The notes: generated by a model from the sequence alone, not told the origin. Counted from the first letter of the stretch, positions 7,580-16,300 are shown. The stretch: 64,000 nt of DNA from Fen-1298 sp050015675 (GCA_050015675.1 JBEKAY010000016.1:1-64000), one strand, 5' to 3'. A program made the numbers and translations.

Positions 7580-9433
7580 ATGCACCTTCCTGAAATACAT
7601 ATCATCGAAAGTAATGGACACTCCTTAGGATTTTGTGTCGAACGTCCGTTCCTTATTAAAATGAGTGATGTAGCAAAAGCAATCCTTCGTTTACATGCAA
7701 GCAACGACAGGAATGACAATATCAATCTACAACCACTTCTGGGACAGTACGAACAATCCGATATTCAACAAGCATTAGATGAACTCTTGAGTTTGGAAAA
7801 GAAGAGCCGAGAGTCAATGGATGGATTTATTGGTTCAGCAGATCATCTGCAGGTCCTTACGTTGGAAGTGCTTTCTGGTTCCACACAAGAACTCTTAGTA
7901 ATAAAGAAATCAATCTCCTTCTTACTTCAGGGCCTTGGGACGGGTGAAGTCGGTACAATGATCCTTGATCTACGCTGTTCTTCATCTCTTCACTTCTGTA
8001 CAACTGTGTGGAAATTTGGGATGACACTAGCAAAAAAACAATCTAAGTATTTAAGGATCATTCTAAAAATATCTCTTTTATCACTTAACAACGAAATTGT
8101 ATCTTTGGCAAAAACCATTCCCGTAGAAATACTACTTGTTACAACTGCTGAATGTTCCTACGCAAATTTACCGATTTCTGTGAAAACCAATTTGGAGCAG
8201 TTACTTCTAAGAATATATCCTGTCGGGATTATAGAGAAGTCCAGCAAATCTCAACCACCCATAGATCTCAAAATGTTTTCTCGAATAGGTATATGCATCA
8301 TTCATCAAGGTGCTGGTGATTGTGCTTTTTCCTGTGTTTTTCCAGAGTTGCCTGTATCTATGGCTATCCAAAATGATTCACCGACATATTCTGCACCATC
8401 AGAAATGTTGAAATATCTATCTTCTCTCACAACTTCAATACCTTCAGAGCATCATTGTGGCGCAGGTCGTTGGTATTTGGCAGTATCATCGAGTGGAAAA
8501 ATATATCCCTGTCATCGTTTTATCAACGATGACAGATTTCTTGCCGGACATATTGACGATGCATCACTGGACAACAGAATATTCGCACAATTTGAAGGGA
8601 TCAAAGTTACAGAAAAACCAGTTTGTCAAAAGTGCTGGGCTAGACATCTTTGCGGCGGTGGATGTGCTCATAACGCTGTCTCTCAAGGTAAACCACTAAA
8701 CGATATAGATGCCTCAACCTGTACTAATATTATGCACAATATAGAACAAGCAGCATTATTCTTTGCAAAAATGGATGACACTTCAAAAACAATGACTGGG
8801 AAATTGATACACACGATGGCAAATGTGCTTCCATACTGGCAAGATTCTCCCATTTATAAATCCGGGACTATAACGCTTGTATCAAAAGGGAGAAGCATGT
8901 ACCCGCTTATTCAGGATGGTGCAGAGGTAACCCTGCTCTACACTCATCCTAGAGATATTCGGACAGGTGATATCTTTTCATACCGTCAGGGCCAAAAAAT
9001 CATTACTCATAGGGTAATATTAAAAAAAATAAAAAATGGTAAGACCTTCTTAATAGAAAAAGGGGATAATGCTTTTTTCGCAGATGCCTCAAACACAGAG
9101 GTACTTGGTAAAGTAATTTCCCTTAAGAATCCTGATATGAATAGGCCTATTCGTCTCGACACACGTCTTTGGAGATTGGGCAATAAACTGATCGTTGTAG
9201 TAGTAATGACCTTATGGCTTACGTACTACGGATACTGGTTCACTAGCAAATGGGCACTACAGAAAATCAAACGTCTTATTTCTGCACTAAAAGTCGCTTC
9301 TTCCCCAGAAGCAAGAACCATTCTTTCTCTAAAGTCAGAACGACTCCTCGCTTTTACTAATCGTTTGACAGGTTACATAACAAGTTTTTTCTTATTCATT
9401 TATAATAAAGGAAATCGATATGGAAACTCCTAG
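7580..9433 (+). CDS. Degenerate radical-SAM/SPASM protein fused to an S26-type signal peptidase domain
   Basis: This 617-residue protein starts at ATG 7580. A GTG at 7538 is an alternative, but homology with the maturase at 9420 begins at PEIH just after 7580. Residues 1-75 are PqqD-like. The region at 90-280 replaces the radical-SAM barrel and lacks CxxxCxxC. The SPASM region is kept, with Cys293, 311, 349, 352, 358, 362 and 381. Residues 430-515 are an S26 peptidase domain of ER/SipW type: GRSMYP with catalytic Ser439 and THRV with His477 in place of the usual lysine. A hydrophobic segment at 537-550 should anchor it in the membrane. It may recognise the modified peptide and cleave its leader at the membrane. 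The cleavage role is inferred from the domain. Confidence 0.75.
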   Translation: MHLPEIHIIESNGHSLGFCVERPFLIKMSDVAKAILRLHASNDRNDNINLQPLLGQYEQSDIQQALDELLSLEKKSRESMDGFIGSADHLQVLTLEVLSGSTQELLVIKKSISFLLQGLGTGEVGTMILDLRCSSSLHFCTTVWKFGMTLAKKQSKYLRIILKISLLSLNNEIVSLAKTIPVEILLVTTAECSYANLPISVKTNLEQLLLRIYPVGIIEKSSKSQPPIDLKMFSRIGICIIHQGAGDCAFSCVFPELPVSMAIQNDSPTYSAPSEMLKYLSSLTTSIPSEHHCGAGRWYLAVSSSGKIYPCHRFINDDRFLAGHIDDASLDNRIFAQFEGIKVTEKPVCQKCWARHLCGGGCAHNAVSQGKPLNDIDASTCTNIMHNIEQAALFFAKMDDTSKTMTGKLIHTMANVLPYWQDSPIYKSGTITLVSKGRSMYPLIQDGAEVTLLYTHPRDIRTGDIFSYRQGQKIITHRVILKKIKNGKTFLIEKGDNAFFADASNTEVLGKVISLKNPDMNRPIRLDTRLWRLGNKLIVVVVMTLWLTYYGYWFTSKWALQKIKRLISALKVASSPEARTILSLKSERLLAFTNRLTGYITSFFLFIYNKGNRYGNS

Positions 9434-10871
9434 TCTCTATATACCAGAACTTCACCAATTCAAGATGAAGGGCAAGAATATCGTCTTTGATGTTATGACT
9501 TCTCGTATCTTTGCTGTTGACGATCTTGCTTATGAAATCCTCGCACATGCACATGAAAGCACAATCGATAATATTTTCTCCATCCTGACGCCGAATTATT
9601 CAAGAGATGAAATCACTACAACCATGAATGAATTAAAACAAGCCCGCTTGCTTCAGGAAAGTCCATTTGACTTCCAACCGATAAAGGTAGAGGGAGATTC
9701 TGAACTCCCTTTAAGGGCTATGGATCTTATCTTATCTCAGGATTGCAATTTACGCTGTCGTTATTGTTTTGCGGACACAGGAGCATATAAAGGAGAAAGA
9801 TCTCTCATGAATACCGACGTCGCAAAAAGTGCGATTGATTTTATGATCCAACGATCAGGTAATCTTAAAGATTTGTTTGTCGTTTTCTTTGGAGGAGAGC
9901 CTACCGTCAACATTCCCGTAATGAAAGAAACCATCGAATATGTAGAAGCAAAAGTACCAAGCACAGGAAAAAATATTCATTTCACAATTTCCACCAATGG
10001 AACACTTCTGACAGAGGAGCTGATCCAGTATTTGCACAGCAAGAAGGTGGCAGTACAAATAAGCATCGATGGTAACGAGGAAACGCAAGACCGTAATCGT
10101 CCCTATCAAGGCAATAAAGGATCATATTCGGATGTTAAAGAAAACACCTCAAATTACATTCGAATAACCGGGCACAGTATCCATGCTCGAGCTACTGTCA
10201 CCTCTTGGGATGCAGACAATTTCGTCACCAATGTCAACCATCTCTTATCAATGGGTTTCACCACTGTACACGAGGAACCCGCGGCAGGAGTAAAGGGCAA
10301 AATATTTATTAACAATGAAAGCGATATTCAAAGATTGATTGAACAATACGAGAAGATGTGTGATATAATGCTTGAGAAGATTAAAAAAAATGAATACCTA
10401 GGTTTTGATAATATTACTAAAGGGTTGCACCATTGCCATAATAACAAAAGAAAATTATGGTTCTGTAGTACTGGAAGGGGATATTTGTGTGTTGGTGCGG
10501 ATGGCAAACTTTACCCATGTCATAGGTTTATTGGAAATAATAAATACTTATTGGGGAACGTAGTTACCAAAACCTACGATCCTTACTGGGAAAAATTTCT
10601 TATGACCGAAGCCATTGTAACGGCTCGCAAATCGTGCAGTCACTGCTGGGTACGATTTCTTTGTGGAGGTGATTGTCTTGCACATAGCGAAGAAAAGTAT
10701 GGCGATATTCTTACCCCCGACCCTCTCCGATGTGTTTTGGCGAAACGGATCGCTGAACTAACTATATTGATCTATGCTCATATTACAAAAGACCAGAAAG
10801 ATGATATTGCTAGAATCTATGGATTTGGCAAAAAACAATCTAAATCCGCAGTACAACAGGAACAGGGATAA
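9420..10871 (+). CDS. Radical-SAM/SPASM peptide maturase (intact)
   Basis: This 483-residue enzyme starts at ATG 9420, preceded by AAAGGAA and overlapping the previous gene by 14 bases. Residues 10-80 form a PqqD-like RiPP recognition element. Cys109-xxx-Cys113-xx-Cys116 is the radical-SAM [4Fe-4S] site, followed by GERSLM and GGEP (158-161). The SPASM domain carries Cys349, 367, 406, 409, 415, 419 and 438, expected to bind auxiliary clusters. The pattern CRYCFA, GAYKGERSLM, YPCHRF and CGGDC resembles SCIFF/ranthipeptide- and sactipeptide-type maturases, which form thioether crosslinks from cysteines. The cysteine-rich peptide 52 bases downstream is the obvious substrate. The crosslink chemistry is inferred from family. 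Confidence 0.88.
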   Translation: METPSLYIPELHQFKMKGKNIVFDVMTSRIFAVDDLAYEILAHAHESTIDNIFSILTPNYSRDEITTTMNELKQARLLQESPFDFQPIKVEGDSELPLRAMDLILSQDCNLRCRYCFADTGAYKGERSLMNTDVAKSAIDFMIQRSGNLKDLFVVFFGGEPTVNIPVMKETIEYVEAKVPSTGKNIHFTISTNGTLLTEELIQYLHSKKVAVQISIDGNEETQDRNRPYQGNKGSYSDVKENTSNYIRITGHSIHARATVTSWDADNFVTNVNHLLSMGFTTVHEEPAAGVKGKIFINNESDIQRLIEQYEKMCDIMLEKIKKNEYLGFDNITKGLHHCHNNKRKLWFCSTGRGYLCVGADGKLYPCHRFIGNNKYLLGNVVTKTYDPYWEKFLMTEAIVTARKSCSHCWVRFLCGGDCLAHSEEKYGDILTPDPLRCVLAKRIAELTILIYAHITKDQKDDIARIYGFGKKQSKSAVQQEQG

Positions 10872-10904
10872 ATCCTATATGAATCCACTTTACGCTATAA
10901 AAGG

Positions 10905-10915
10905 AAGGAGGTGAT
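10905..10915 (+). promoter_or_regulatory. Near-perfect Shine-Dalgarno for the cysteine-rich peptide
   Basis: AAGGAGGTGAT at 10905-10915 is complementary over eleven bases to the usual anti-Shine-Dalgarno end of 16S rRNA. It lies 7 bases before ATG 10923. Other genes in the island have much weaker sites. This decides the start: the GTG at 10911 lies inside the ribosome-binding site and is not the start. The strength suggests that the small peptide is made in excess over its modifying enzymes, as expected for a precursor. Confidence 0.85.
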
Positions 10916-10922
10916 ATCTCAA

Positions 10923-11147
10923 ATGACACACATCGAATTGCTTAATGAAGACGTTCAATTTCCAACAACGTACACCATGTTACCGTCTACGTCAGAAACT
11001 GAAGGTTGTGGTACTAATACATGTGGTACAACGAACGTATATGTCTGTGGATGTGACCAGATATGTGGATGTGACCAGATATGTGGCGATTCTTGCTACA
11101 TGGACATTTTTAACGGCTGCGTTCATTGTCCAGCAGACATATATTAA
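10923..11147 (+). CDS. Cysteine-rich RiPP precursor peptide candidate
   Basis: This 74-residue peptide has a cysteine-free acidic leader-like N-terminus (residues 1-28, including IELLNEDVQF) and a C-terminal core with ten cysteines at 29, 34, 42, 44, 48, 50, 54, 58, 66 and 69. The centre contains CGCDQI twice in tandem, then CG. The core is rich in Gly, Thr, Asn and Asp, as in sactipeptide/ranthipeptide substrates whose cysteines are crosslinked to neighbouring residues. It directly follows the intact SPASM maturase and is preceded by an unusually strong ribosome-binding site. A TonB receptor and an ABC exporter follow. No known named peptide was recognised. The leader/core boundary is a guess, perhaps near Thr26-Gly28. 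Confidence 0.82.
   Translation: MTHIELLNEDVQFPTTYTMLPSTSETEGCGTNTCGTTNVYVCGCDQICGCDQICGDSCYMDIFNGCVHCPADIY
11046..11086 (+). repeat. 18-base perfect tandem repeat inside the peptide gene
   Basis: The unit TGTGGATGTGACCAGATA occurs twice without mismatch (11046-11063 and 11064-11081) and begins a third time for five bases. It encodes CGCDQI per copy, so repeat number changes the peptide by six residues and two cysteines without shifting frame. The identity at DNA level, including third positions, suggests recent slippage or duplication. Confidence 0.95.
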
Positions 11148-11249
11148 CAAGAGTGGTTAATAATAGGATTTTCCCTGTTCCTTTTATTTACGTCAGTTAA
11201 GTTAGCAAAGCACAAAAGACAACACACGAATAAATGAACTGCAGTGGGA

Positions 11250-13676
11250 ATGAACAATCTCTTGCATTGCACAATGCAGCAAATCTGGAAAATTATTTTT
11301 CTATTGACAATCCTTGTTTTCGTATTGGTTCCATCAAGTGGAAGCGCGCAGCAACGAATAGTAAAAGGTATGATACGTGACGCCGTTACCGCCGAACCGC
11401 TTGGTTATGCAAATGTGATGCTCAGGGATAATATAACAGGAACTGTAACCAATCAACAAGGGAAGTTCTTCATTCCTTGCACACAAATAGATCAAGAGTT
11501 GACAGTCACGTGTCTCGGTTACAAATCTCAAAAGATGGCTCTCAGACCAACTGACACAATGCTCACAATAGCTCTGACCCCAACGTCCTATCTTCTTCAA
11601 GAAGTGAACATATTCGCGGGTTCATCTATGCTTGACGAGACAAGTAATAACCAGATGAAAGGAGAACAAGTGGCTCAAATGAGCGGTCTTACAAGAGATG
11701 TGTACCGAGCTGTTCAAACCTTGCCCGGGGTGAGTTCCAATAATGAGATGAATGCAGAATTCAATGTGCGGGGTGGAACATTCGATGAGAACCTTGTTAT
11801 GATCGATGGTGTTCGTGTCTATGAGCCGTTTCATCTGAAGGAAATACCAAATATAAGTGTTGGGATATTTAATGTCGATATGGTACAAAAGATTGATTTT
11901 ATGAGCGGCGGATTTAGCGCTGAGTACGGCGACGCGTTAAGTTCCGTTCTTAACATCAAATATCGGAAGGGAAATGCTGAACACATTGCTGGATCAGCTT
12001 ATACGAGTTTGATCGATGGAGGATTTATGCTGGAAGGTCCTCTTTCAGAAAAATGCACATGGATTATAGGCGTTCGACAAAGCTACCTTGGTTTAATGAC
12101 GAAGATGATGAAAGCAAAAAGCGGAGTATATGTCACATATAATGATGTGCAGGGACAGATTTCCTATAAACTTTCGCCAATGAACACGATTAGTTTAGGA
12201 CTTATCTTGTCTAATGATTATTTTACTATGACTCCATCGAACAAAGTGAGTACAATTTTAAACTGGGGAATAATCTTTAATCAAAGATTGGATGGAACAC
12301 GTAATCAAAGAGATAGCGCCGGCACAGATTATAGCAATCATAATCGTTTTGCAAGTTTAAAATGGAGTAGTGTTTTTTCCCCAGTTCTCTTACTTGAGAG
12401 TGCTTTTACTTATGCAAATGAACACAACTATCAAAAGCAATATGGCTTAATAGAAAATCAATTTTTTTTTCCAACTAAACCTGATTATTATTATATCTAT
12501 AGAGATAGCGGCGAATTTATAAATGATCTTGATATTGTTACGACAGAAGCCCTGATTTCTCTTAGCTACCAACCAACGGCGGTTCATACATTTAAAGTAG
12601 GGGGAAGCTACCAACAAGTCTCTTATATTGTAGATCGACTACTTTCTGCCTCTGAAGTGAAGATTACTAATCTTACGGAATATTACCCGGATACATCTAT
12701 TTATGTATATCCAATTATTTTGCAAAATAATGATTCGACTAATCTATCAGTTGATGATACATATAAGTGGAATGCCTACATTCAAGACCAGTGGCAAGCA
12801 ACAGAAGATTTGGTTTTCAATATTGGCGGACGAATTGACTACTTCGATATGAATAAAGAGTTGTCATTTAGCCCTCGTATCAGTGCTTCATATTCATTTA
12901 TGACTCAATGGTGTTTACGAGCTGCTTGGGGAATATATTATCAAACGCCCACGTATAACCAGTTGAAAATGAGTATCCCCTCTTCCAAGAATACAGCGAA
13001 CGAGCGCGCTTTGCATTATATTATAGGGCTTGAGCATCATCCCAGTGATGATGTAAATATCCGGTTTGAGACTTATTATAAACTGTATACGGATTTAATT
13101 CCTGTGGAACGTTCATCTAATGGTATATTGAGTTATCCAACGAAAGAAACCAATTTTGAAGGATATGCGTATGGAATGGACGCATACGGATCTATCAACT
13201 TCTCAGGTCTGTATGCCTCTTTCAGTTACAGTTTCTTGATATCCAAGGAACGACTCAAGAACTCTGGCGATGAATATAAACCAAGAGTTACCGATCAGCG
13301 TCATACGATATCTTCTGCACTTTCCACTCAATTAGGCTCGCGGTGGTCAGGAAGTATCCGCTGTTTCTATGGAAGTGGGTATGCTTTTACTCCAATGAAA
13401 AGTGTTTATAATAAGAATCTTGATATTCAACAGTGGGTTACTGATAATGAAAATTCCGAATATTTTCCGCCATATTTTCGTATTGATCTCCGGCTCGAAA
13501 AGCAGTATACTCTATGGAATAATCCTCTGAGCGTCTATCTCGATATCATTAATGTTCTCTCAAGACAGAATGTTCTTTTATACAAATACACGTATGATGC
13601 GAATGGAGTCCCTACACGTGAACCTGTAACACTTTTTCCGATAATCCCTTCGATTGGTGTTTCATATAAGTTCTGA
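11250..13676 (+). CDS. TonB-dependent outer-membrane receptor with carboxypeptidase-regulatory-like domain
   Basis: This is a protein of about 808 residues. ATG 11250 is chosen; GTG 11244 and ATG 11274 are alternatives, the last giving the cleanest signal peptide (MQQIWKIIFLLTILV up to GSAQQ). After the signal comes a beta-sandwich carboxypeptidase-regulatory-like domain (VKGMIRDAVTAEPLGYANV). The plug contains NVRGGTFDENLVMIDGVRVY, with FSAEYGDALSSVL shortly after, and a long beta-barrel ends in a terminal aromatic residue (SYKF). This is the Bacteroidota-type receptor that imports bulky ligands across the outer membrane using TonB energy. Its place between the peptide and the exporter suggests uptake of, or immunity to, the product, or import of a metal/peptide complex. 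The ligand is unknown. Confidence 0.88.
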   Translation: MNNLLHCTMQQIWKIIFLLTILVFVLVPSSGSAQQRIVKGMIRDAVTAEPLGYANVMLRDNITGTVTNQQGKFFIPCTQIDQELTVTCLGYKSQKMALRPTDTMLTIALTPTSYLLQEVNIFAGSSMLDETSNNQMKGEQVAQMSGLTRDVYRAVQTLPGVSSNNEMNAEFNVRGGTFDENLVMIDGVRVYEPFHLKEIPNISVGIFNVDMVQKIDFMSGGFSAEYGDALSSVLNIKYRKGNAEHIAGSAYTSLIDGGFMLEGPLSEKCTWIIGVRQSYLGLMTKMMKAKSGVYVTYNDVQGQISYKLSPMNTISLGLILSNDYFTMTPSNKVSTILNWGIIFNQRLDGTRNQRDSAGTDYSNHNRFASLKWSSVFSPVLLLESAFTYANEHNYQKQYGLIENQFFFPTKPDYYYIYRDSGEFINDLDIVTTEALISLSYQPTAVHTFKVGGSYQQVSYIVDRLLSASEVKITNLTEYYPDTSIYVYPIILQNNDSTNLSVDDTYKWNAYIQDQWQATEDLVFNIGGRIDYFDMNKELSFSPRISASYSFMTQWCLRAAWGIYYQTPTYNQLKMSIPSSKNTANERALHYIIGLEHHPSDDVNIRFETYYKLYTDLIPVERSSNGILSYPTKETNFEGYAYGMDAYGSINFSGLYASFSYSFLISKERLKNSGDEYKPRVTDQRHTISSALSTQLGSRWSGSIRCFYGSGYAFTPMKSVYNKNLDIQQWVTDNENSEYFPPYFRIDLRLEKQYTLWNNPLSVYLDIINVLSRQNVLLYKYTYDANGVPTREPVTLFPIIPSIGVSYKF

Positions 13677-13709
13677 GAGGTTGTTGCCAATATCTTTTCT
13701 AGGAATGTA

Positions 13710-15488
13710 ATGAAAAAAATATTTTTTGATAACGCATATTGGAAGCTTATACAACGCTTCATCCTTTTTTTATCTCCACACCGCCGCTTATGGTTAGCCA
13801 GCCTTGGTCTGATGTTGGTATCTCTGTTGCTTACGCTCCCAATGCCGTGGATTTCTATGAAAGCTATTGATAAAGCGATCACCAATGGAGATGCAAGCCT
13901 GTTTTTATTCCTTATTGTAGGTTGGACTCTTGTCATTGTCTTGAGAACCTTTCTCTCCTATGCACAGGGTAAAGTTGGTATGAAATTCCAATTGGGAGCA
14001 GGACAGTCAGTCCGAGATGAGTTAGTGGAGCATGTACTTCATTTGCCTATGACCTTCTTTATGGACAAACAAGTCGGTTATCTGATCACACGCATTTTCC
14101 AGGATGCAGAAGAGAGTGTTTCGCTTCTGGGAGGAAGAATCATAGGGCTTGTCAGTAGTATGCTCGGTTTGGTTTTTGGTATTTTCATAGTTTTTATTAT
14201 TAATTGGAAACTTGCTCTTCTATCGTTGGCAATCGTACCTTTCCTCCTTATCAATCAGGCCATTTTCAAACATAAGATTCGCGCAAAGGAACTCTTGAAG
14301 CGCGAGACGTGGGCGAGGGTTGCAGGAAAAGCCCAAGAAAGTTTAACAGGAATCAGTAGTGTGAAGATCTACACTACAGAAACTCACGAGGTCGGGAAAT
14401 TTCATAAATACTGTCTTGATGGAATGAAAAAAAGCTTAGATACCTGGCAAATTTCTCAAATCTCACGAAGTATAGGATCAATAATCCAAGGAATGGGACC
14501 CATCCTGATCTTCGCTTATGCAGGTTCTCTGATAGTAAACAAGCAAATGACTGTCGGCGAACTGATAGGTTTTGCTGGATATATGGGTATGCTTTTCGGT
14601 CCCGCATCAAATTTGTTTGATTTTATACTTTCATCACAAAATGCTGTCGTTGCTCTTCAACGAATCTACCAAATCCTCGATGAACCACCTGAAGAATATC
14701 ATCAGGAATTTCAATCGCATACGAGCATAAAAGACTTTGCCGGGAACATTAAGTTTGAAAATGTTCATTTCTCATATCCAGGAAGTCCAAAAAATGTTTT
14801 ACTTAATCTCAATATCGAAATTGTATCAGGAGAATCTGTTGCAATCGTCGGAGGAAGTGGCGCAGGAAAAACTACACTCATCAATCTCCTCTTAAGATTA
14901 TACACACCTCAAAAAGGAACAATCTATATTGATGATGTAGATATTTCAACATTGCCTTTGTCTGTCTTACGGCAACTCATCCGTGTCGTTCCACAAGAAC
15001 CGTTCCTCTTCACAGGTTCTATAAAGGAGAATATTGTTTGGGGAAATTTGACGGCGTCGGAAGAAGAAATTGAACAAGCTGCTAATGCCGCTAATATCCA
15101 CAAGTTCATTACCAGCCTCCCTCTTGGTTACGCAACAGAACTCGGCGAGCATGGCTATCAGTTGTCGGGGGGACAGAAACAACTTATCTCTATGGCTCGA
15201 GCTTTTTTACGAAACCCAAGGATTATCATTTTGGATGAGGCCACTTCTGCTGTCGATTCTCAATCAGAACAATTAGTAAAGGAGGCAATGAAGAGACTGC
15301 TTCAAAAGAGAACTTCTCTTGTCATCAGTCATCGTCTCTCTTCGATCGTGAATGTTAAACGTATCTTGGTGTTGGAAAATTCGCAGATTGTGGAAGAGGG
15401 GACACATCGTAAGCTCTATCACAAAAGAGGAGCATATCAAAGGCTTTTTGAAGAGCAATTACATGTGATGGATAGGTCAAATGCCTAG
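13710..15488 (+). CDS. ABC exporter, fused membrane and ATPase domains
   Basis: This is a 592-residue type I ABC half-transporter. The first 320 residues hold six predicted membrane helices (for example around residues 30-50, 65-85, 145-185 and 265-290). The ATPase has Walker A GGSGAGKTT near 381, a Q-loop (VVPQEPFLF), the signature LSGGQ near 484, Walker B with DEATSAVD near 505, and the H-loop SHRLS. There is no N-terminal C39 peptidase, so it does not cleave leaders by itself. That fits a separate S26 peptidase domain in the locus. It most likely exports the mature product of the locus, or a lipid. The substrate is inferred from position. Confidence 0.87.
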   Translation: MKKIFFDNAYWKLIQRFILFLSPHRRLWLASLGLMLVSLLLTLPMPWISMKAIDKAITNGDASLFLFLIVGWTLVIVLRTFLSYAQGKVGMKFQLGAGQSVRDELVEHVLHLPMTFFMDKQVGYLITRIFQDAEESVSLLGGRIIGLVSSMLGLVFGIFIVFIINWKLALLSLAIVPFLLINQAIFKHKIRAKELLKRETWARVAGKAQESLTGISSVKIYTTETHEVGKFHKYCLDGMKKSLDTWQISQISRSIGSIIQGMGPILIFAYAGSLIVNKQMTVGELIGFAGYMGMLFGPASNLFDFILSSQNAVVALQRIYQILDEPPEEYHQEFQSHTSIKDFAGNIKFENVHFSYPGSPKNVLLNLNIEIVSGESVAIVGGSGAGKTTLINLLLRLYTPQKGTIYIDDVDISTLPLSVLRQLIRVVPQEPFLFTGSIKENIVWGNLTASEEEIEQAANAANIHKFITSLPLGYATELGEHGYQLSGGQKQLISMARAFLRNPRIIILDEATSAVDSQSEQLVKEAMKRLLQKRTSLVISHRLSSIVNVKRILVLENSQIVEEGTHRKLYHKRGAYQRLFEEQLHVMDRSNA

Positions 15489-15511
15489 TATACAACAATG
15501 AATGTTAACAA

Positions 15512-16300
15512 ATGACCTACCTTTCGTTCCTTCATTCGATTTTTAAATACTTCCTTGACAATCAAAAATATCATTCTTATTACCACGACAATATGATTAG
15601 TAAAAAAGAGTGTATTGATAAATATGAGTTAATATTAGCGAGCAATGGACCAAAAGAATTTTTTATTAGTAATAAAAACGGAACAGTCTGTGTTGTAGGT
15701 ACAAGTAAAAGAGAAAATATAAAAATTACAGGCTGGAAAAGTGTGCAGGCAAAAACATTAGAAGAAGCAAAATTTCACCTTGCAGATATTAATATTGACA
15801 TCCAAGAATTGCAAAATCAAGTACGAGTAAAAACGGAACATCCCGATGGGATGCAAGGGATACAATATCAGGTTAATTATGAGATAGAAATACCAAGTGA
15901 ATGGTCAATGAGTGTAGAAAATAAAAATGGAGATATCCGAATATCTGGTATAAAAAATAATCTTAAAATCAAGCTCCATAATGGTACAGTCAATGCATCA
16001 GACATTTTTTCCAATGTGCAGGTTGAAATCGCTAATGGAAATATACAGATTAACCAGACGTTTCCCCAAAACGGATTATGCCTACTAAAAACTATCAATG
16101 GTAGTATTAATTTACTCCTGAATAAGGATGCTTCGGCTATTGTGAATGCGAATGTAAGAACAGGTGTCATATTTACTGAAAGTCTGCATTGTAAATCACA
16201 ATTAAATGATCCTAAAGGATTTCAATGCACGCTAAACGATGGAAGGGGTGTAATAAAACTTTCAACGGTCAATGGACAAATTAATATAGGATACCTTTAG
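15512..16300 (+). CDS. DUF4097-like beta-strand-repeat protein
   Basis: This protein has up to 262 residues. The start is uncertain: ATG 15512 gives the full frame, while ATG 15593 (MISKKECIDKYELI) would begin nearer the recognisable part and give 235 residues. Neither has a strong ribosome-binding site. From about residue 45 the sequence is a series of short beta strands with NG/GN turns (VENKNGDIRISG, LHNGTVNASD, ANGNIQIN, NGSINLLL, TVNGQINIGYL). This is the pattern of DUF4097/adhesin-like beta-solenoid proteins. No signal peptide was evident. It lies 24 bases after the ABC exporter gene and may be cotranscribed. Function unknown. Confidence 0.6.
   Translation: MTYLSFLHSIFKYFLDNQKYHSYYHDNMISKKECIDKYELILASNGPKEFFISNKNGTVCVVGTSKRENIKITGWKSVQAKTLEEAKFHLADINIDIQELQNQVRVKTEHPDGMQGIQYQVNYEIEIPSEWSMSVENKNGDIRISGIKNNLKIKLHNGTVNASDIFSNVQVEIANGNIQINQTFPQNGLCLLKTINGSINLLLNKDASAIVNANVRTGVIFTESLHCKSQLNDPKGFQCTLNDGRGVIKLSTVNGQINIGYL

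Noticed and set aside
10911..10922. GTG 10911 as start of the cysteine-rich peptide
   Set aside because: This codon overlaps the Shine-Dalgarno sequence; ATG 10923 has ideal spacing.
11046..11086. CRISPR-like repeat
   Set aside because: The units are directly adjacent without spacers and lie inside a reading frame.
10945..11160. Alternative 71-residue frame over the peptide gene
   Set aside because: No ribosome-binding site; its apparent repeat simply mirrors the 18-base repeat of the real frame.
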